A stretch of DNA of 64,000 bases from Odontocerum albicorne. Lineage: Eukaryota; Arthropoda; Insecta; Trichoptera; Odontoceridae. The notes beneath the pieces are model-generated. The model searched no databases. It had not been told where the DNA came from and saw only the letters and a program-made list of their open reading frames with translations. Of the stretch, positions 1 to 10,386 are shown piece by piece; position 1 is the first letter of the stretch; every line of letters starts with the position of its first letter. Where the stretch lies: assembly GCA_949825065.1 (NCBI GenBank), contig OX463863.1:17965240-18029239 (forward strand), in the 5' to 3' direction. The position numbers and the translations under genes are program-made.

Positions 1-1008
1 GAATGGATTCATAGTGGAGAGAAGCCTTACAGCTGTGGACAATGTGATAAGACATTCTCACAAAAACGCCTTTTAAAATGTCATGAAAGGATTCATAGTG
101 TAGAGAAGCCTTACAGCTGTGGACAATGTGACAAGACATTCTCACAAAAACGCTTTTTAAAATGTCATGAAAGGATTCATAGTGGAGAGAAGCTTTACAG
201 CTGTGGACAATGTGACAAGACATTCTCACGAATAGGTTATTTAAAATTTCATGAAAAGATTCATAGTGGAGAGAAGCCTTACAGCTGTGGACAATGTGGA
301 AAGACATTCTCTATTAAAAATAATTTAGTACTTCATTTAAGGATTCATACTGGAGAAAAGCCTTGCAGCAGTGGGCAATGTAGTAAGATATTCGCACGAA
401 AAGGTGATTCGAAATCTCATGAAACGATTCATAGTGGAGAGAAGGCTTACAGCTGTGGGCAATGTGATAAGGCATTCTCACGAATAAGTTATTTAAAATC
501 TCATGCAAGGATTCATAGTGGAGATAAGCCTTACAGCTGTGGGCAATGTGGTATGACATTCGCACGAAAAGGTAATTTGAAATCTCATGAAACAATTCAT
601 AGTGGAGAGAAGCCTTACAGCTGTGGGCAATGTAGTATGACATATGCACGAAAAGGTGATTTGAAATATCATGAAAAAATTCATAGTGGAGAAAAGACTT
701 TCAGCTGTAGACAATGTGATAAGACATTCTTACGAATAGGTGATTTAAAATCTCATGAAAGGATTCATAGTGGAGAGAGGCCTTACAGTTGTGGACAATG
801 TGTTAAGACAAGTTCACGTAAACTTCATTTAAAAGACCATGAAATTATTCATAGGGAAGAGAAACCTTACAGCTGTGGGCAATGTGGTAAGACATTCGCA
901 CGAAAAGGTAATTTGAAATCTCATGAAAAGATTCATAGTGGAGAGAAGCCTTACATCTGTGGACAATACGGTAAAAAAACTGTCATAAATATATTATTTA
1001 AAATTTAA
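1..1008 (+). CDS. C2H2 zinc-finger array, 3' coding exon of a zinc-finger gene (copy 0, 5' part outside window)
   Basis: The frame is open from the first base to a TAA at 1006-1008. It encodes eleven 28-residue C2H2 fingers and a truncated twelfth. The framework is nearly constant (YSCGQC, F, L, H, H, then linker HSGEKP). Finger 5 has lost its first zinc cysteine (reads CSSGQC). The last unit has Tyr for the second Cys and is frameshifted into a short tail. Helix positions -1/2/3/6 differ between fingers (Q/R/L/C, Q/R/F/C, R/G/Y/F, I/N/N/L, R/G/N/S and others), as expected for a sequence-specific DNA-binding protein in the nucleus. Exons 1 and 2 of this gene must lie upstream. Its first 118 bases nearly match the last 119 bases of the window. 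Family assignment is certain; target and function are unknown. Confidence 0.88.
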   Translation, partial: EWIHSGEKPYSCGQCDKTFSQKRLLKCHERIHSVEKPYSCGQCDKTFSQKRFLKCHERIHSGEKLYSCGQCDKTFSRIGYLKFHEKIHSGEKPYSCGQCGKTFSIKNNLVLHLRIHTGEKPCSSGQCSKIFARKGDSKSHETIHSGEKAYSCGQCDKAFSRISYLKSHARIHSGDKPYSCGQCGMTFARKGNLKSHETIHSGEKPYSCGQCSMTYARKGDLKYHEKIHSGEKTFSCRQCDKTFLRIGDLKSHERIHSGERPYSCGQCVKTSSRKLHLKDHEIIHREEKPYSCGQCGKTFARKGNLKSHEKIHSGEKPYICGQYGKKTVINILFKI

Positions 1009-1393
1009 AAGAAATTAAAACTAATGAAAAATTTATCAATATCATCTGAAGAACATAAAATATAAGGTAGTTCTGCTGATGAGAACCAAACCCTCACCCT
1101 TATTTTTCTTCAGCCCCTTACTTGGAACTATTACGGATAATAACTGTGCCATTGATTCTTGAGCATTTTGCTACACAATCTTCTTAAGTCACATCATACT
1201 AGCTGCAAAGCCCAACCATATTAAGATATGATAGCCCTATGAGTGCTGTGTTGGCCTTATTATCAGCTTAGACTTATTAACAGAGTTCAAATCAAAGAAA
1301 ATAAGTTTCATGTTGTGTTTATCATAATGTATAAGATATATAATCTATTTGTTTTATTGCTTCAGAATGTTTGGATTGTATGTTTTTTTCTAG
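1009..1393 (+). other. Spacer between the two exon modules of copy 0
   Basis: This stretch is homologous to the DNA upstream of every exon 2 in the window (about 16080-16430, 17820-18080, 39345-39690). That shows that exons 2 and 3 with their 5' flank were duplicated in tandem as one module. It ends in a pyrimidine-rich acceptor tract before the TAG at 1391-1393. No gene is seen. Confidence 0.6.
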
Positions 1394-1648
1394 ATTTTAA
1401 GGCCCAGTCATTTTATGATACATTCAATAAAGATATGACATCAGTCATGAGTTCACAAAAGCAATCACATGACTTGGTCTTTCAAATCGATTCGGATTTT
1501 TCCATAAAAGAAGAAAATATAGAAGAGGATACTGCGCCAGATTTCCCTGATTTTGCTATAGACATACAGGAAGTGGATATAAAACAGGAATGTGCTCCAG
1601 ACAGTAACACAGAGACTGTTGATGTTTCTGACACGCATGCAATAACGA
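1394..1648 (+). pseudogene. Exon 2b of the second exon module (acidic SUMO-motif exon), copy 0
   Basis: A 255-base exon lies between an acceptor (TTTCTAG) and a perfect donor (GTGAGT at 1649). Both flanking introns would be phase 1. It encodes an acidic domain with two psi-K-x-E motifs (IKEE and IKQE), homologous to exon 2a at 16431-16685. It is open by itself, but the downstream exon 3b has a stop after eight codons, so a product using both exons would be truncated. It could still be used as an alternative exon. The copies at 18082 and 41450 have lost this acceptor. I call it a probable pseudogene module, moderately sure. Confidence 0.6.
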
Positions 1649-1955
1649 GTGAGTATAAATATTTGAATTTTATCCGTAATTACAATAGTTTTCGCTTATT
1701 GATTAAATTCTTATCAACATAATCATTTTAATTTGGTTTGCAATAAGGTTCAAGTTAAGCCGTAGCGCAAATAACAAAATCAAAATGTTTTTATCTTAAC
1801 CATGTCCATTTTTTTTAATGTTAATTGTATAAATCAATGAACTCAAATTTGAGAAATACTTTATTAAAAATTAACTATGTTCTATCTTTTCAAAGCATCA
1901 ATATTTAAAATATATATATATCAGAGATTTTTTCTTAATTTTCACATATTTTTAG

Positions 1956-2870
1956 ATCCAGATGATATGAGCAACCAATAAAATGATAAAAAAAGCAGTA
2001 AAAATGGTTGTCATGGCTTTGAAAATTGTGGAGACATATTCTCAAACAGTTCAAATATGAAACACAAATTAAGAATTGACAGTGAACAAGATAAATTAAG
2101 AGATCTTGAAAGGGTTCATAGTGGAGAAAAGCCTTACAGCTGTGGGCAATGTGGTAAGACATTATCACAAAAAGCTAAATTAAGAGATCATGACAGGATT
2201 CACAGTGTAGAGAAGCTTTTCAGCTGTGGACAATGTGATAAGATATTCTCACTAAAATCTTATTTAAAATCTCTTGAAAGGATTCATAGTGGAGAGAAAC
2301 CTTACAGCTGTGGACAATGTGATAAGACATTCGCACAAAAATGCCATTTAAAATCTCATGAAAGGATTCATAGTGGAGAGAAGCCTTACAGTTGTGGGCA
2401 ATGTGATAGGACATTCTCACTAAAAGATAAATTAAAATCTCATGAAAGAATTTATAGTGGAGAGATACCTTACAGCTGTGGACAATGTGATAAAGTATTC
2501 AAATTCTCACGAAAATATAAATTAAAATCTTATGAAAGGAGTCAAGTGAAGAGAAGCCTTACACCTGTGGTCACTGTGGTAAGACATTCTTACGAAAATA
2601 TCGTTTGAATTATCATGATAAGATTCATAGTGGAGAGAAGCTTTTCTGCTGTGGACAATGTGATATGAAATTATCACGAAAAGATTATTTGAAATCTCAT
2701 GAAAGCATTCACAGTTAAGAGAAGACCTTCAGCTGTGCAAAATGTGTGAAGACATTATCTTATAATGCAAATTTAATTCGCAATTTGAAGATTCATATTG
2801 GAGAGAAGCCCTGCAGTTGTATGAATTGTGTGCAAATATTTTCACAAAAAATGACTTAATATTCCATTCA
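1956..2870 (+). pseudogene. Exon 3b: decayed zinc-finger array, copy 0
   Basis: An acceptor (TTTTTAG) precedes a frame matching the start of exon 3a, but TAA at 1979-1981 ends it after the NQ residues. Further on, an open stretch at 2057-2608 encodes about five recognisable fingers. A one-base deletion near 2533 then shifts frame, where GAGTCAAGTG replaces the usual GATTCATAGTG. TAA stops follow at about 2716 and 2857. Finger remnants with eroded cysteines continue to about 2870. The same early TAA occurs in the other two copies, so decay began before the array expanded. Confidence 0.8.
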
Positions 2871-3456
2871 AGGATCCATGCTGGAGATTCTTGACAGCTG
2901 TGGACTGTGGGAGGCAGTCTCAAACAATAGAAGTTCAATAGACCATTTAAGGATTCATAGTGGATAACCGCCCTAAGCTATGGACATGTTGGTAGAGCAT
3001 TTTTAGAAAAAGATTATTTAATATCTTGTGCAAGGAATCACAGTGAAAAAATAATACTCAAACGGCATTGAGGAATAACATTTTTAAATTAAAACCAGCG
3101 AGAAATTAATTTTAAAAAAAGTAGAATTGATAATCAAAAATTTTAACGTATAATTTTAATATTTTTCATAACTTTTGAAATAGTTTTTCAGGTGCTTAAT
3201 TTTGTTTTACTATTTAATAAATGAATAGCCTGTGTTTTGATGCACTATCCTGGACACTGTGGATTAATGTTATGTTAACTATCAATAAAACTGCGTGAAT
3301 TACTTATTGGATTTTTTTTATTATATTGATACCACCTCCCAGTAATAGAAAAATTATGTCTGTGATACTACTACCGTAACTGGAGGAGCATATACTATAC
3401 AAGGGGCTCAACGTGACAATGACAATTCGAGTAAATAATTTTACAATTTAATTAAT
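2871..3456 (+). other. 3' flank of the zinc-finger module with a polyadenylation-type signal
   Basis: This flank is conserved with 19340-19803 and 42710-43170. AATAAA lies at 3284-3289, followed by a T-rich tract, and is a plausible poly(A) signal for transcripts of this locus. Homology to the other copies stops near 3446, where copy 0 carries a Helitron relic and copies 1 and 2 carry a 13.6-kb block of other elements. Confidence 0.45.
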
Positions 3457-3460
3457 ACTA

Positions 3461-4860
3461 GCTGTACCCGGCCACGCGTTGCTGTGGCTCAGTCTGGTTA
3501 AATGGAAAAGATAGAAAAGAGAAAGCACACGTTTCTAATATGTTTAATTTCACAATGCTTGTGGGTATACAATATTTTTGATGTCTTTCAGGCACTCTCA
3601 GTCTGTCGCGTTTATCGCCGTGCTCGCAAATGATCGCGTCACTCCAAGAGGTCAATTCACGATATGATTTGAATTCAAATGAAAGATCGATTGCACTGAA
3701 AAAAAAAGAAAATTAGAACAAAAACATATAAAATTGCGAAACATTAAAAAAGGAACTGAATAATATTGGTAAGTTCGTAGACGTCATTGTTCTTGACGGC
3801 AACAATAGCTCGTTCACTCAGCCAATCGTGATTCTTATAATTGATTTGAATATTGGCAAATACTTTTTCAACCTATTCTTCTTTTGACATCACTAAATTG
3901 CAGAAGTTATGAGACAGTGAAATTCGTCCTGAGTTCATGTTAACCGGCACCTTTCCGCTCCCAATTTCCAACAATTGATGAGAGAATATCGTTTTGCAGC
4001 TGGACACGCATATTTGTAGTTAATTTCAACGTCTTGACGTGTCGCCACAAAGTAGAGTATTTCAGGCAACATATAAAATTGCGAAACATAAAATAACTAA
4101 TTAAATGTTAAGGGAAGACAGAGAGATAATTGTAACTAATTAAATGTTACTGGAAGACAAATAGATATTTGGAACTAATTTAAAAAATCACCATTTCTAC
4201 ATACGATTTGATAGATTTTGAAATATAAACGGAGATAAAATTAAATTCTATGTAAAAAAAATACTTTTGATATTCCTACTGACCTCTTTCAGCCACTATC
4301 AGCCTTTCGCGTACATTCAGTTGACAACGAACCAGATCTGAAGCTGCGGAACGCGATCCCCGTGCACCCTCAAGTTTGGCTGCACGTCGTTCTGCTGCTT
4401 CTTTGAAATTTTGATGAACTAAAGCAGATCGATTCCACTGAAAAAGAAGAAAGAAAGTTAAAACAAAAACATGTAAAATTATGAAACATTAAAAAAAGAA
4501 CTTGATAATATTTTTAAGTCGTAGATGTCTGTTCTTGGCGGCAATAAAAGCTCGTTCACTCAGCCAATCGTGATTCTTATAATTGATTTGAATATAGGGA
4601 AATAGTTTTTCAACCAATTCTTCTTTTGAAGTCACTGAATTACAGAAGTTATAGTCTTCTAACGTTAGTTCTATTACCGTTATTTACAACTGCATCTCGC
4701 AAATGAACGTAATCTTCAGAGCAAAGTTTAACGGATAAATATCAAACGTTCTGTTTTCTATGACAGTTGACAAATTGCCCCCAATACAACCTTGTAACGA
4801 CGTTCAATGATTATAATTATTTCATCGACTTTAATATAAGCCTCGATTCTAATAAATAGA
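3461..4860 (-). mobile_element. Helitron helicase relic with internal direct repeat
   Basis: Read on the minus strand, 3690-4060 and 4430-4780 both translate into fragments resembling the C-terminal half of Helitron Pif1-type helicase: KLTTNMRV, NFCNSVTSKEEL, then HDWLSERA and AAKN. The two fragments are direct repeats about 740 bases apart, with several stops and frameshifts. Between them is an Arg/Ala-rich stretch. The left end carries a short hairpin (GCCAC-n8-GTGGC at about 3471-3488) of the kind seen at transposon termini. It lies only in copy 0. Helicase motifs were recognised by eye, and the termini are not resolved. Confidence 0.5.
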
Positions 4861-4879
4861 AAGTTCAAGAGATTCACAA

Positions 4880-6131
4880 CTTTTGGGTTGTGTATTGTTA
4901 TGGCAGTAGCCTTATTTTCAAAAAAATCTCTAAGCAAGTTTATATGGTCCTAAAATTGCTGATTAACAGTAAGTTGAAAATATTTACTTTAATTCGTGTA
5001 AAAATCGCACTTGACACTTAACACGCGTTTCCTGAAAAATCACTTCTTATTTAATTTCCCCGTATTAACTCCAAAACGAATTACCCGATTTTAATGAATA
5101 AGTGCTTATTCTCTTTGTTATACCTCTCTCTATAGCCGTTAATAGAATAATTTCAATCGATTCATTTTTACGATTTTTGTCACTCCTCTTAAGACAAAAA
5201 AAATATTTTCAATTTCAAAAAGCCGCCTTTTTTTCTAATTATTATTTTTTTAATTATTCTAGTACAGGCCATAGCCTCATGTTTTCTAAGTAAAACTATT
5301 TTTTAATTTTCATCTTGTACAACAGCCACAATTACATGTATAATGGACCCTCTCTATGTACGTGCGGCTTAATTCCGACTTAATAACAAAAAAAAAATCC
5401 ATGAAATTTTATGAAAATGGTCTGAAAAGATAAATAAATATGTTTAAAAAAAAACAAATTTAAAAAATAATAGCAATGTGCTAGTGTTCTTTCTTCTTGA
5501 ATTATGGCCGTGAACTCCTGATGTAGTATTTGAATTATTAATGCTATTTGGTTAGACAGCAAGAATTTGCGTCTATGGTTTTTTTCTATGGAATATGCGT
5601 AACTCTCAATAATGCATGGTATAATTTGACTCCGCGCCTTGGCTTAGCATTGTCGTTTATTCATCCATATATAGGAATTATTTAAGAAGACACCACGTAT
5701 TGTGCGCATATGTACTCTAAACGTAGAAGGTCATGGCTTCACATATGAGTTGACAAAAGAAGAAGAAGAAAGCAGCTAGGGAGCGCGAATTTGTGTCTAT
5801 GGTTATTTCTGTTGCATCAATTAACACCCGTCATCGCTTGCGATTGGCAGATATTCCTTCACACGTAAGGGTTCACAGCCATTAATCAAGAAGAAAATAC
5901 ACCATATCTGGCGTATGTCATACATAAAAATTACGGCTATTATTTAAGAAGATGAAGACACCGCGCATACTCCATCAGATATAGGAGTGCATGGCCATTA
6001 TTCAGGAAGAAGAGTGTGCTAGTCCTGTCAATTAGGTATTGCGTTGATTCTTATTTATTTTTCTATATTTTCGTTTCTTTATTTTTTGCCAGTTTATTAC
6101 GTTATCGATTTCAAGGTTCATTCTGACCGCT
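4880..6131. repeat. AT-rich repeat block shared with copies 1 and 2, with a recurring short motif
   Basis: Homologous to about 33440-34475 and 56800-57840. From about 5480 it contains a recurrent motif (GGCCGTGAACTCCT or its complement, plus ATTATTTAAGAAGA variants) in both orientations at irregular spacing, also found near 27240-27340, 32990-33270 and 34180-34320. This looks like remnants of a palindromic non-autonomous element. No coding potential is seen. Confidence 0.4.
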
Positions 6132-6440
6132 TCACGGTGATGACCGCTTCACGATTATTTTATTATGCACTTTGTTCATTTGAACGGAGTGGTACGAGGC
6201 GTTATCCATTATTATGGTGTGAGGCTCGTCTAAATTTGACAATAGTGTCATAAACCACCGCCTGAAGTTCTCGTAGTTCATCTCCTCGTGATATTCCGTC
6301 GTTTTGACCGATTTAAATGCCAACAAACAATTGGGTACGAAGCCTTTGGACGTTCCAGCATGGCAAATGAGCCGCTGGCCTTTTCCTTCTGGCATTTTGG
6401 TGCTGTATTTAGCCGTGTCGTCAGTTCTATTTTGACCTAC
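6132..6440 (-). pseudogene. IS630/Tc1-type DDE transposase fragment, copy 0
   Basis: The minus strand encodes about 87 residues with GKGQRLICHAG, GFVPNCLLAF, EYHEEMNYENF and IIMDNASYH; the last holds the second catalytic Asp. The first Asp region (FLDESW) and the N-terminal domain are missing here but present in the longer relic at 34960-35814, so copy 0 has lost about 460 bases internally. Dead relic. Confidence 0.65.
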
Positions 6441-6586
6441 TTATCCAACATCTTATTTCGAATCAATAATGATTCGAAATTTAAAATATTCGTTGCGTTT
6501 CGAAATTTCAATAATTCATAAAATACGTTTAGTTTCGAAATTTCAGACCTTTTTTCGCATAAAAGATTGACTTATCTTTTTAAATA
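6441..6586. repeat. Cluster of TTTCGAAA palindromes
   Basis: Contains an inverted repeat with 11-base arms (ATTTCGAATCA / TGATTCGAAAT, near 6455-6480) and several GTTTCGAAATTTC units. It sits at the upstream edge of the IS630-like relic and is conserved at 35745-35870 and 59105-59240, so it may be that element's terminal region. Confidence 0.35.
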
Positions 6587-7886
6587 TCGGGAGTACAAAT
6601 TATTTCGGTCCGTTTCCAAAAGATGGCTCTGGCTGTTATGAATGGTTCATAGTGACAACCGATTTTGGCAGTTTCAGAGAGGTTAGACATCTGCCAATAA
6701 TATTCAGTTTATATTGCTTTGAGTTTCATGCAAGAAACCGTGTTTTGTACAATGTTGAAAATGTCGAATTTTGTGTTAACCAAGCAGCATTTGCGGGAGG
6801 TTTTAATTTTCTGCTTTAATTGGAAGAAAAGTGCAGCTGAAGCCCATCGAATGATTGTCGAAGTTTACGTTGACGCTGCTCCGACTGATAAATCATGTAG
6901 GGAATGGTTTCGACGTTTCAAGGATGGAGATTTCAGCGTCGAAGACAAGCCTTGCTCTGGACAGCCAAAAAAATTCGAGGACAAAGAATTAGAGGCATTA
7001 CTCGAAGAAGATCAGAGTCAAACGCAGGAGGAGCTTGCAGAATCATTGGGAGTGATTCAACAAGCCGTTTCCGTACGATTGAGAGCCATGGGAATGATTC
7101 AAAAACAAGGAAATTGCGTGCCTTATGAACTGAAACCGAGAGACGTTGAAAGGCGATTTTTCACTTGCGAGCAGCTGATTCAAAGGCAACAAAGAAAAGG
7201 TTTTTTGCATCGGACTGTAACTGGAGATGAGAAGTGGATATTCTACGACAACCCCAAGAAGAAAAAATACTACGCTAAGCTCGGTCAATCGTTGCCATTG
7301 ACTTCAACATCAACACCAAAACTGAACATACATGATTCGAAGATCATGCTCTGTATCTGGTGGGACCAAAGGGGTGTTGTTTACTATGAGGTGCTGAAAC
7401 CTGGCGATTCCATTACGGGCGATCGGTATCGGCTAAAATTAATTCGTTTGAGCCGTGCATTGCGAGAAAAACAGCCGGAATACGAGCAAAGACCTGATAA
7501 AGTTATTCTTCTTCGTGACAAAGCTTGGCCTCATGTCGCAAAAGTCGTAAAAAAATATTTGGAAACGCTCAAATGGGATGTTTTACCGCACCCGCCGTAT
7601 TCCCCGGACATTGCTCCTTCTGATTACTGGTTGTTCCGAAGGATGCAGCATGATTTGGCAGGTCACCGGTTCACTTATTTCGTAGAAACCGAAAATTGGC
7701 TCCAAACTTGGATCGCCTCAAAAGACGAGTCATTTTTTCGAGATGGAATTCGAAAATTGCCTGAGAGATGGAAAAAAATAGTAACCAGCGATGGACAATA
7801 CTTTAATTAATCTGTTCATTCATTTTGTTTAGAAATAAATGCTTTTTTGAAAACAAAAAAAGGACCGAACTAATTTGTACACCCAA
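6587..7886 (+). mobile_element. Mariner element (mauritiana/Mos1-like), 1300 bp, with TA target duplication and TIRs
   Basis: The element is bounded by TA at 6585-6586 and 7887-7888. Its left end TCGGGAGTACAAATTATTTC and the complement of its right end TTGGGTGTACAAATTAGTTC form imperfect terminal inverted repeats of about 25 bases. The matching site in copies 1 and 2 (about 35887 and 59252) is an uninterrupted single TA, a perfect empty site, so this element inserted after copy 0 separated from the others. Length and coding content are those of a full mariner. Confidence 0.92.
6761..7810 (+). CDS. Mariner transposase (DD34D), apparently full length
   Basis: The frame is open for 349 residues from the ATG at 6761, chosen because Mos1-type transposases start MS-F and are about 345 residues long. 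The frame is also open upstream (ATG at 6728 and 6752). The N-terminal paired helix-turn-helix region (about residues 1-120) precedes the catalytic domain. All three aspartates are visible: TGDEKWIF, then LLRDKAWPH, then SPDIAPSDYW, with 34 residues between the second and third Asp. The motif around the second Asp is normally HDNARPH; here Asn is Lys and Arg is Trp, which may impair activity. WVPHEL reads CVPYEL. It catalyses cut-and-paste transposition in the family. The frame is intact, but activity is uncertain. Confidence 0.85.
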   Translation: MSNFVLTKQHLREVLIFCFNWKKSAAEAHRMIVEVYVDAAPTDKSCREWFRRFKDGDFSVEDKPCSGQPKKFEDKELEALLEEDQSQTQEELAESLGVIQQAVSVRLRAMGMIQKQGNCVPYELKPRDVERRFFTCEQLIQRQQRKGFLHRTVTGDEKWIFYDNPKKKKYYAKLGQSLPLTSTSTPKLNIHDSKIMLCIWWDQRGVVYYEVLKPGDSITGDRYRLKLIRLSRALREKQPEYEQRPDKVILLRDKAWPHVAKVVKKYLETLKWDVLPHPPYSPDIAPSDYWLFRRMQHDLAGHRFTYFVETENWLQTWIASKDESFFRDGIRKLPERWKKIVTSDGQYFN

Positions 7887-8240
7887 TATTTTTGCACATA
7901 TGTTATACATCCAAGAGAGTCTAGAGAAGTGTAGACTTTTTAGAAGCGGACCAATATGGTGATATTTATGACTACCGTATATCAGCCTAGCAGCTGCATT
8001 GATAACAGACTGGAGTCTACAAATTTGTGAATCAGGCAAACCAGAATTGCGATAATAACAGAGTTACAATAATCCAGACCCGACACCGCAACAAATTAAT
8101 AAACAAGAATTTTGGTTTCCCTTCTTGGAAGACATTTATGTTCTCAGTAAGATACAGGCAAAAGCCTAGTTTAATGGAGACACGACAAATAAAAGACAAG
8201 AAACCCAGATGAATAAAAAATTGCGCGCCCACATTCAATT
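7887..8240 (-). pseudogene. 3'-terminal reverse-transcriptase fragment of a non-LTR retroelement, copy 0
   Basis: On the minus strand, RLQSVINAAARLI followed by HHIGPLLKSLHF matches the conserved region after the RT core of CR1/Jockey-type LINEs, where copies commonly read LQ-VQNAAARL and LK-LHWLPV. It is only about 60 residues long, without a start or a catalytic core. Homologous fragments are at 35910-36200 and 59276-59569. Confidence 0.55.
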
Positions 8241-8341
8241 ACCTGTTATTTTTTCACAAATTATGTATAAAAAAAATTCTTGTTATTAAATTATGTTCTC
8301 GTATAAAAAAACTTCACATACATTTACTTCACTGATTCTTA

Positions 8342-8499
8342 TACCTCTCCTTTATATAAATTTAACAACCAAGGTGGCATAATGCATCCTTGAATAACGC
8401 CTTTGGCAATTTTAAACCAGTCAGTGATTTCTCCATTTACTTTTACACATTCACAACTGTCTTCATACAGCGAGACTATTGCACTTAAAATGTATTATT
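8342..8499 (-). pseudogene. Reverse-transcriptase fragment (QGC box), copy 0
   Basis: The minus strand encodes about 50 residues including LYEDSCECVKVNG, WFKIAKGVIQGC and PPWLLNLY. This matches the RT segment that in RTE-like LINEs reads KKGVRQGC-LSPWLFN. It is isolated from the rest of the element and contains no YADD. Conserved in copies 1 and 2. Confidence 0.6.
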
Positions 8500-9602
8500 C
8501 ACGCCATGCTTACTATTTATATTGATCATTGAATACCTCTATCACAAACTGTCATCAACTTGATAAAGTTATGACTTAATTATATGAATGTACTATACAC
8601 TTCCATCATTTCAGATAAATCAAAAGTCCACCTCATAATGTCTCACATACAATTATCGTGCATAGCTAATGTAAGAGCTGAAATAAAATTTTACTACAAC
8701 TTTAATTGTTAATTCAAATAGACAGTAAGTACGTACCAACTGCACAAAAATGTTTTTTTTTTTTATTTCAGCAACACTTGTCATGAAACAGAATGGTGAC
8801 AGCGACCTAGCAACGAGGAAGTTGAAATAGAAACAGCCCAAATTTTCCAATAAAAACCAACATACTCTTAAAATATATCTGTTGATATTATTATTTTTGT
8901 CTAGAAAGGTAAGCCCTTATTTTTTTTTCATTCATTAAATAGTTTGGTGCATGTATCACTTCATCAAAAAATGTATATTCGTCATTACACAATGTCTATC
9001 TCGTAAACTGCCTAAAATTTTTTGATTAACTTTATTTTGTATAGTTTAACATTTCTTTGTGATATTTTGTAATAAATTCAACAAATTAACGATAGTAAAT
9101 TGCATTATTTTAATATTCCATAACCAAAATTGCGACTTGTCATTTCGTATATTATTAACATACTTTAGTTTTTTCAAAGGACATTTTTGTTTACAATACG
9201 TCTTGTTGCGTCGGTGTTCACTTATTCATACATTCCTTTAATCGTGTTGTGAATATATCTCTTTGTATCTTTCTATTTCCGGCTCCATTCGTAATGTTTT
9301 CAAGATAAGTAATAATCCGCAAACTACTCTAGTTTGAACCTGTCCCGATGGTTTATTCCTTGTTATTGGTTTTTATTGTCAATTCGCTTTCGTTTTGTTA
9401 GAATATTTGACACCAACTTCACTAAATTATATAAATTATAGTCTAATTCTTTTTAAATGTTTGAATTGTATTTATTTAGAATTGCAATTATTAAGATTGA
9501 TAAAAATAAAATGACATTCAGGAAATTAAAAAAAATTAAGTTAGTTCATAGTTATAATAATTAATAAGAAGGTATACATAGAGTAGGTTGTAACATATGG
9601 AA
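8500..9602. other. AT-rich non-coding stretch, copy 0
   Basis: Homologous to about 36490-37575 and 59860-60945 with scattered substitutions and small indels. I see no convincing gene, RNA or element in it. Confidence 0.4.
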
Positions 9603-9899
9603 TGTCCTATTTTGTTAGTACAGTTTTTTTCTGTGTAGAAAAAGGCTGTGTGGTGCGCCTTAATTTCTATTTACTATTTTTAAATAGTTATGTGTTTGGT
9701 GTTTTAAAATTGCCAATTATCCAAGCAGATATATAATCCATCAGGTTTTACCCACCAACCTAAACAATGGTATTTCCAAGTTGGGACACACTGCAACCCT
9801 TGCAGGTAAAAATGTAAACAATGCGTTCGGGGAAGATATTACTAATACTAAGGTAGTGCACTGTCGGTTTAGAAAATTCAGTTTGGGAAATATTGATTA

Positions 9900-10350
9900 G
9901 AAAAATGAACCCCGTGAGGAAGAGCCGATAATAATCTTAATGAAAAAGAATTGAAGATAATGGTAGAAGCTTATCTGAGATCTACTATTTATCTGAGATC
10001 TAGCATACTTTGGAGTAACAGCTATGACTAGCATTCGGCTGTAAAAGGCAAAGTCTTAAAATTATAAACGTGGCTACCTCACTAATTGACAGAATAGCAA
10101 AAACTAAGACATATAGAGATTTGTCTACTGTCTTAAAAAGAAATGAAAGACATCTTTTTTAGACCAAATTGTTGCTTGTGATGAAAAATGGATTATTGAC
10201 GATAACTGAAAAAAATCTGGTCAATCGTTGGACGCTACTAAATCTCCAAAACACTCCTGACTCAAAAATTATCTAAGATAAGGTATCGGTGATTATTAAG
10301 TGGACTGCTAAAGGAATTATTCATTTTTAAAACCACGGGAATTGATAATT
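9900..10350 (+). pseudogene. Decayed mariner transposase fragment
   Basis: Around 10165-10260 the plus strand reads HLF-DQIVACDEKWIIDDN and then SGQSLDAT-SPKHS, the mariner block holding the first catalytic Asp (typical form VTCDEKWILYDN, as in cecropia-type mariners). Helix-turn-helix-like remnants lie upstream. There are several stops and no terminal repeats. Confidence 0.5.
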
Positions 10351-10386
10351 GCAGATGCATATTGTTACGAATAAAACACCATTAAG

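Noticed and set aside
8777..8830. ATG frame after a TTTATTTCAG acceptor-like tract (MKQNGDSDLAT), open for about 50 codons in copies 1 and 2.
   Set aside because: Copy 0 has TAG where the others have TAT, no protein family is recognised and the downstream part is AT-rich. Too weak to call an exon.
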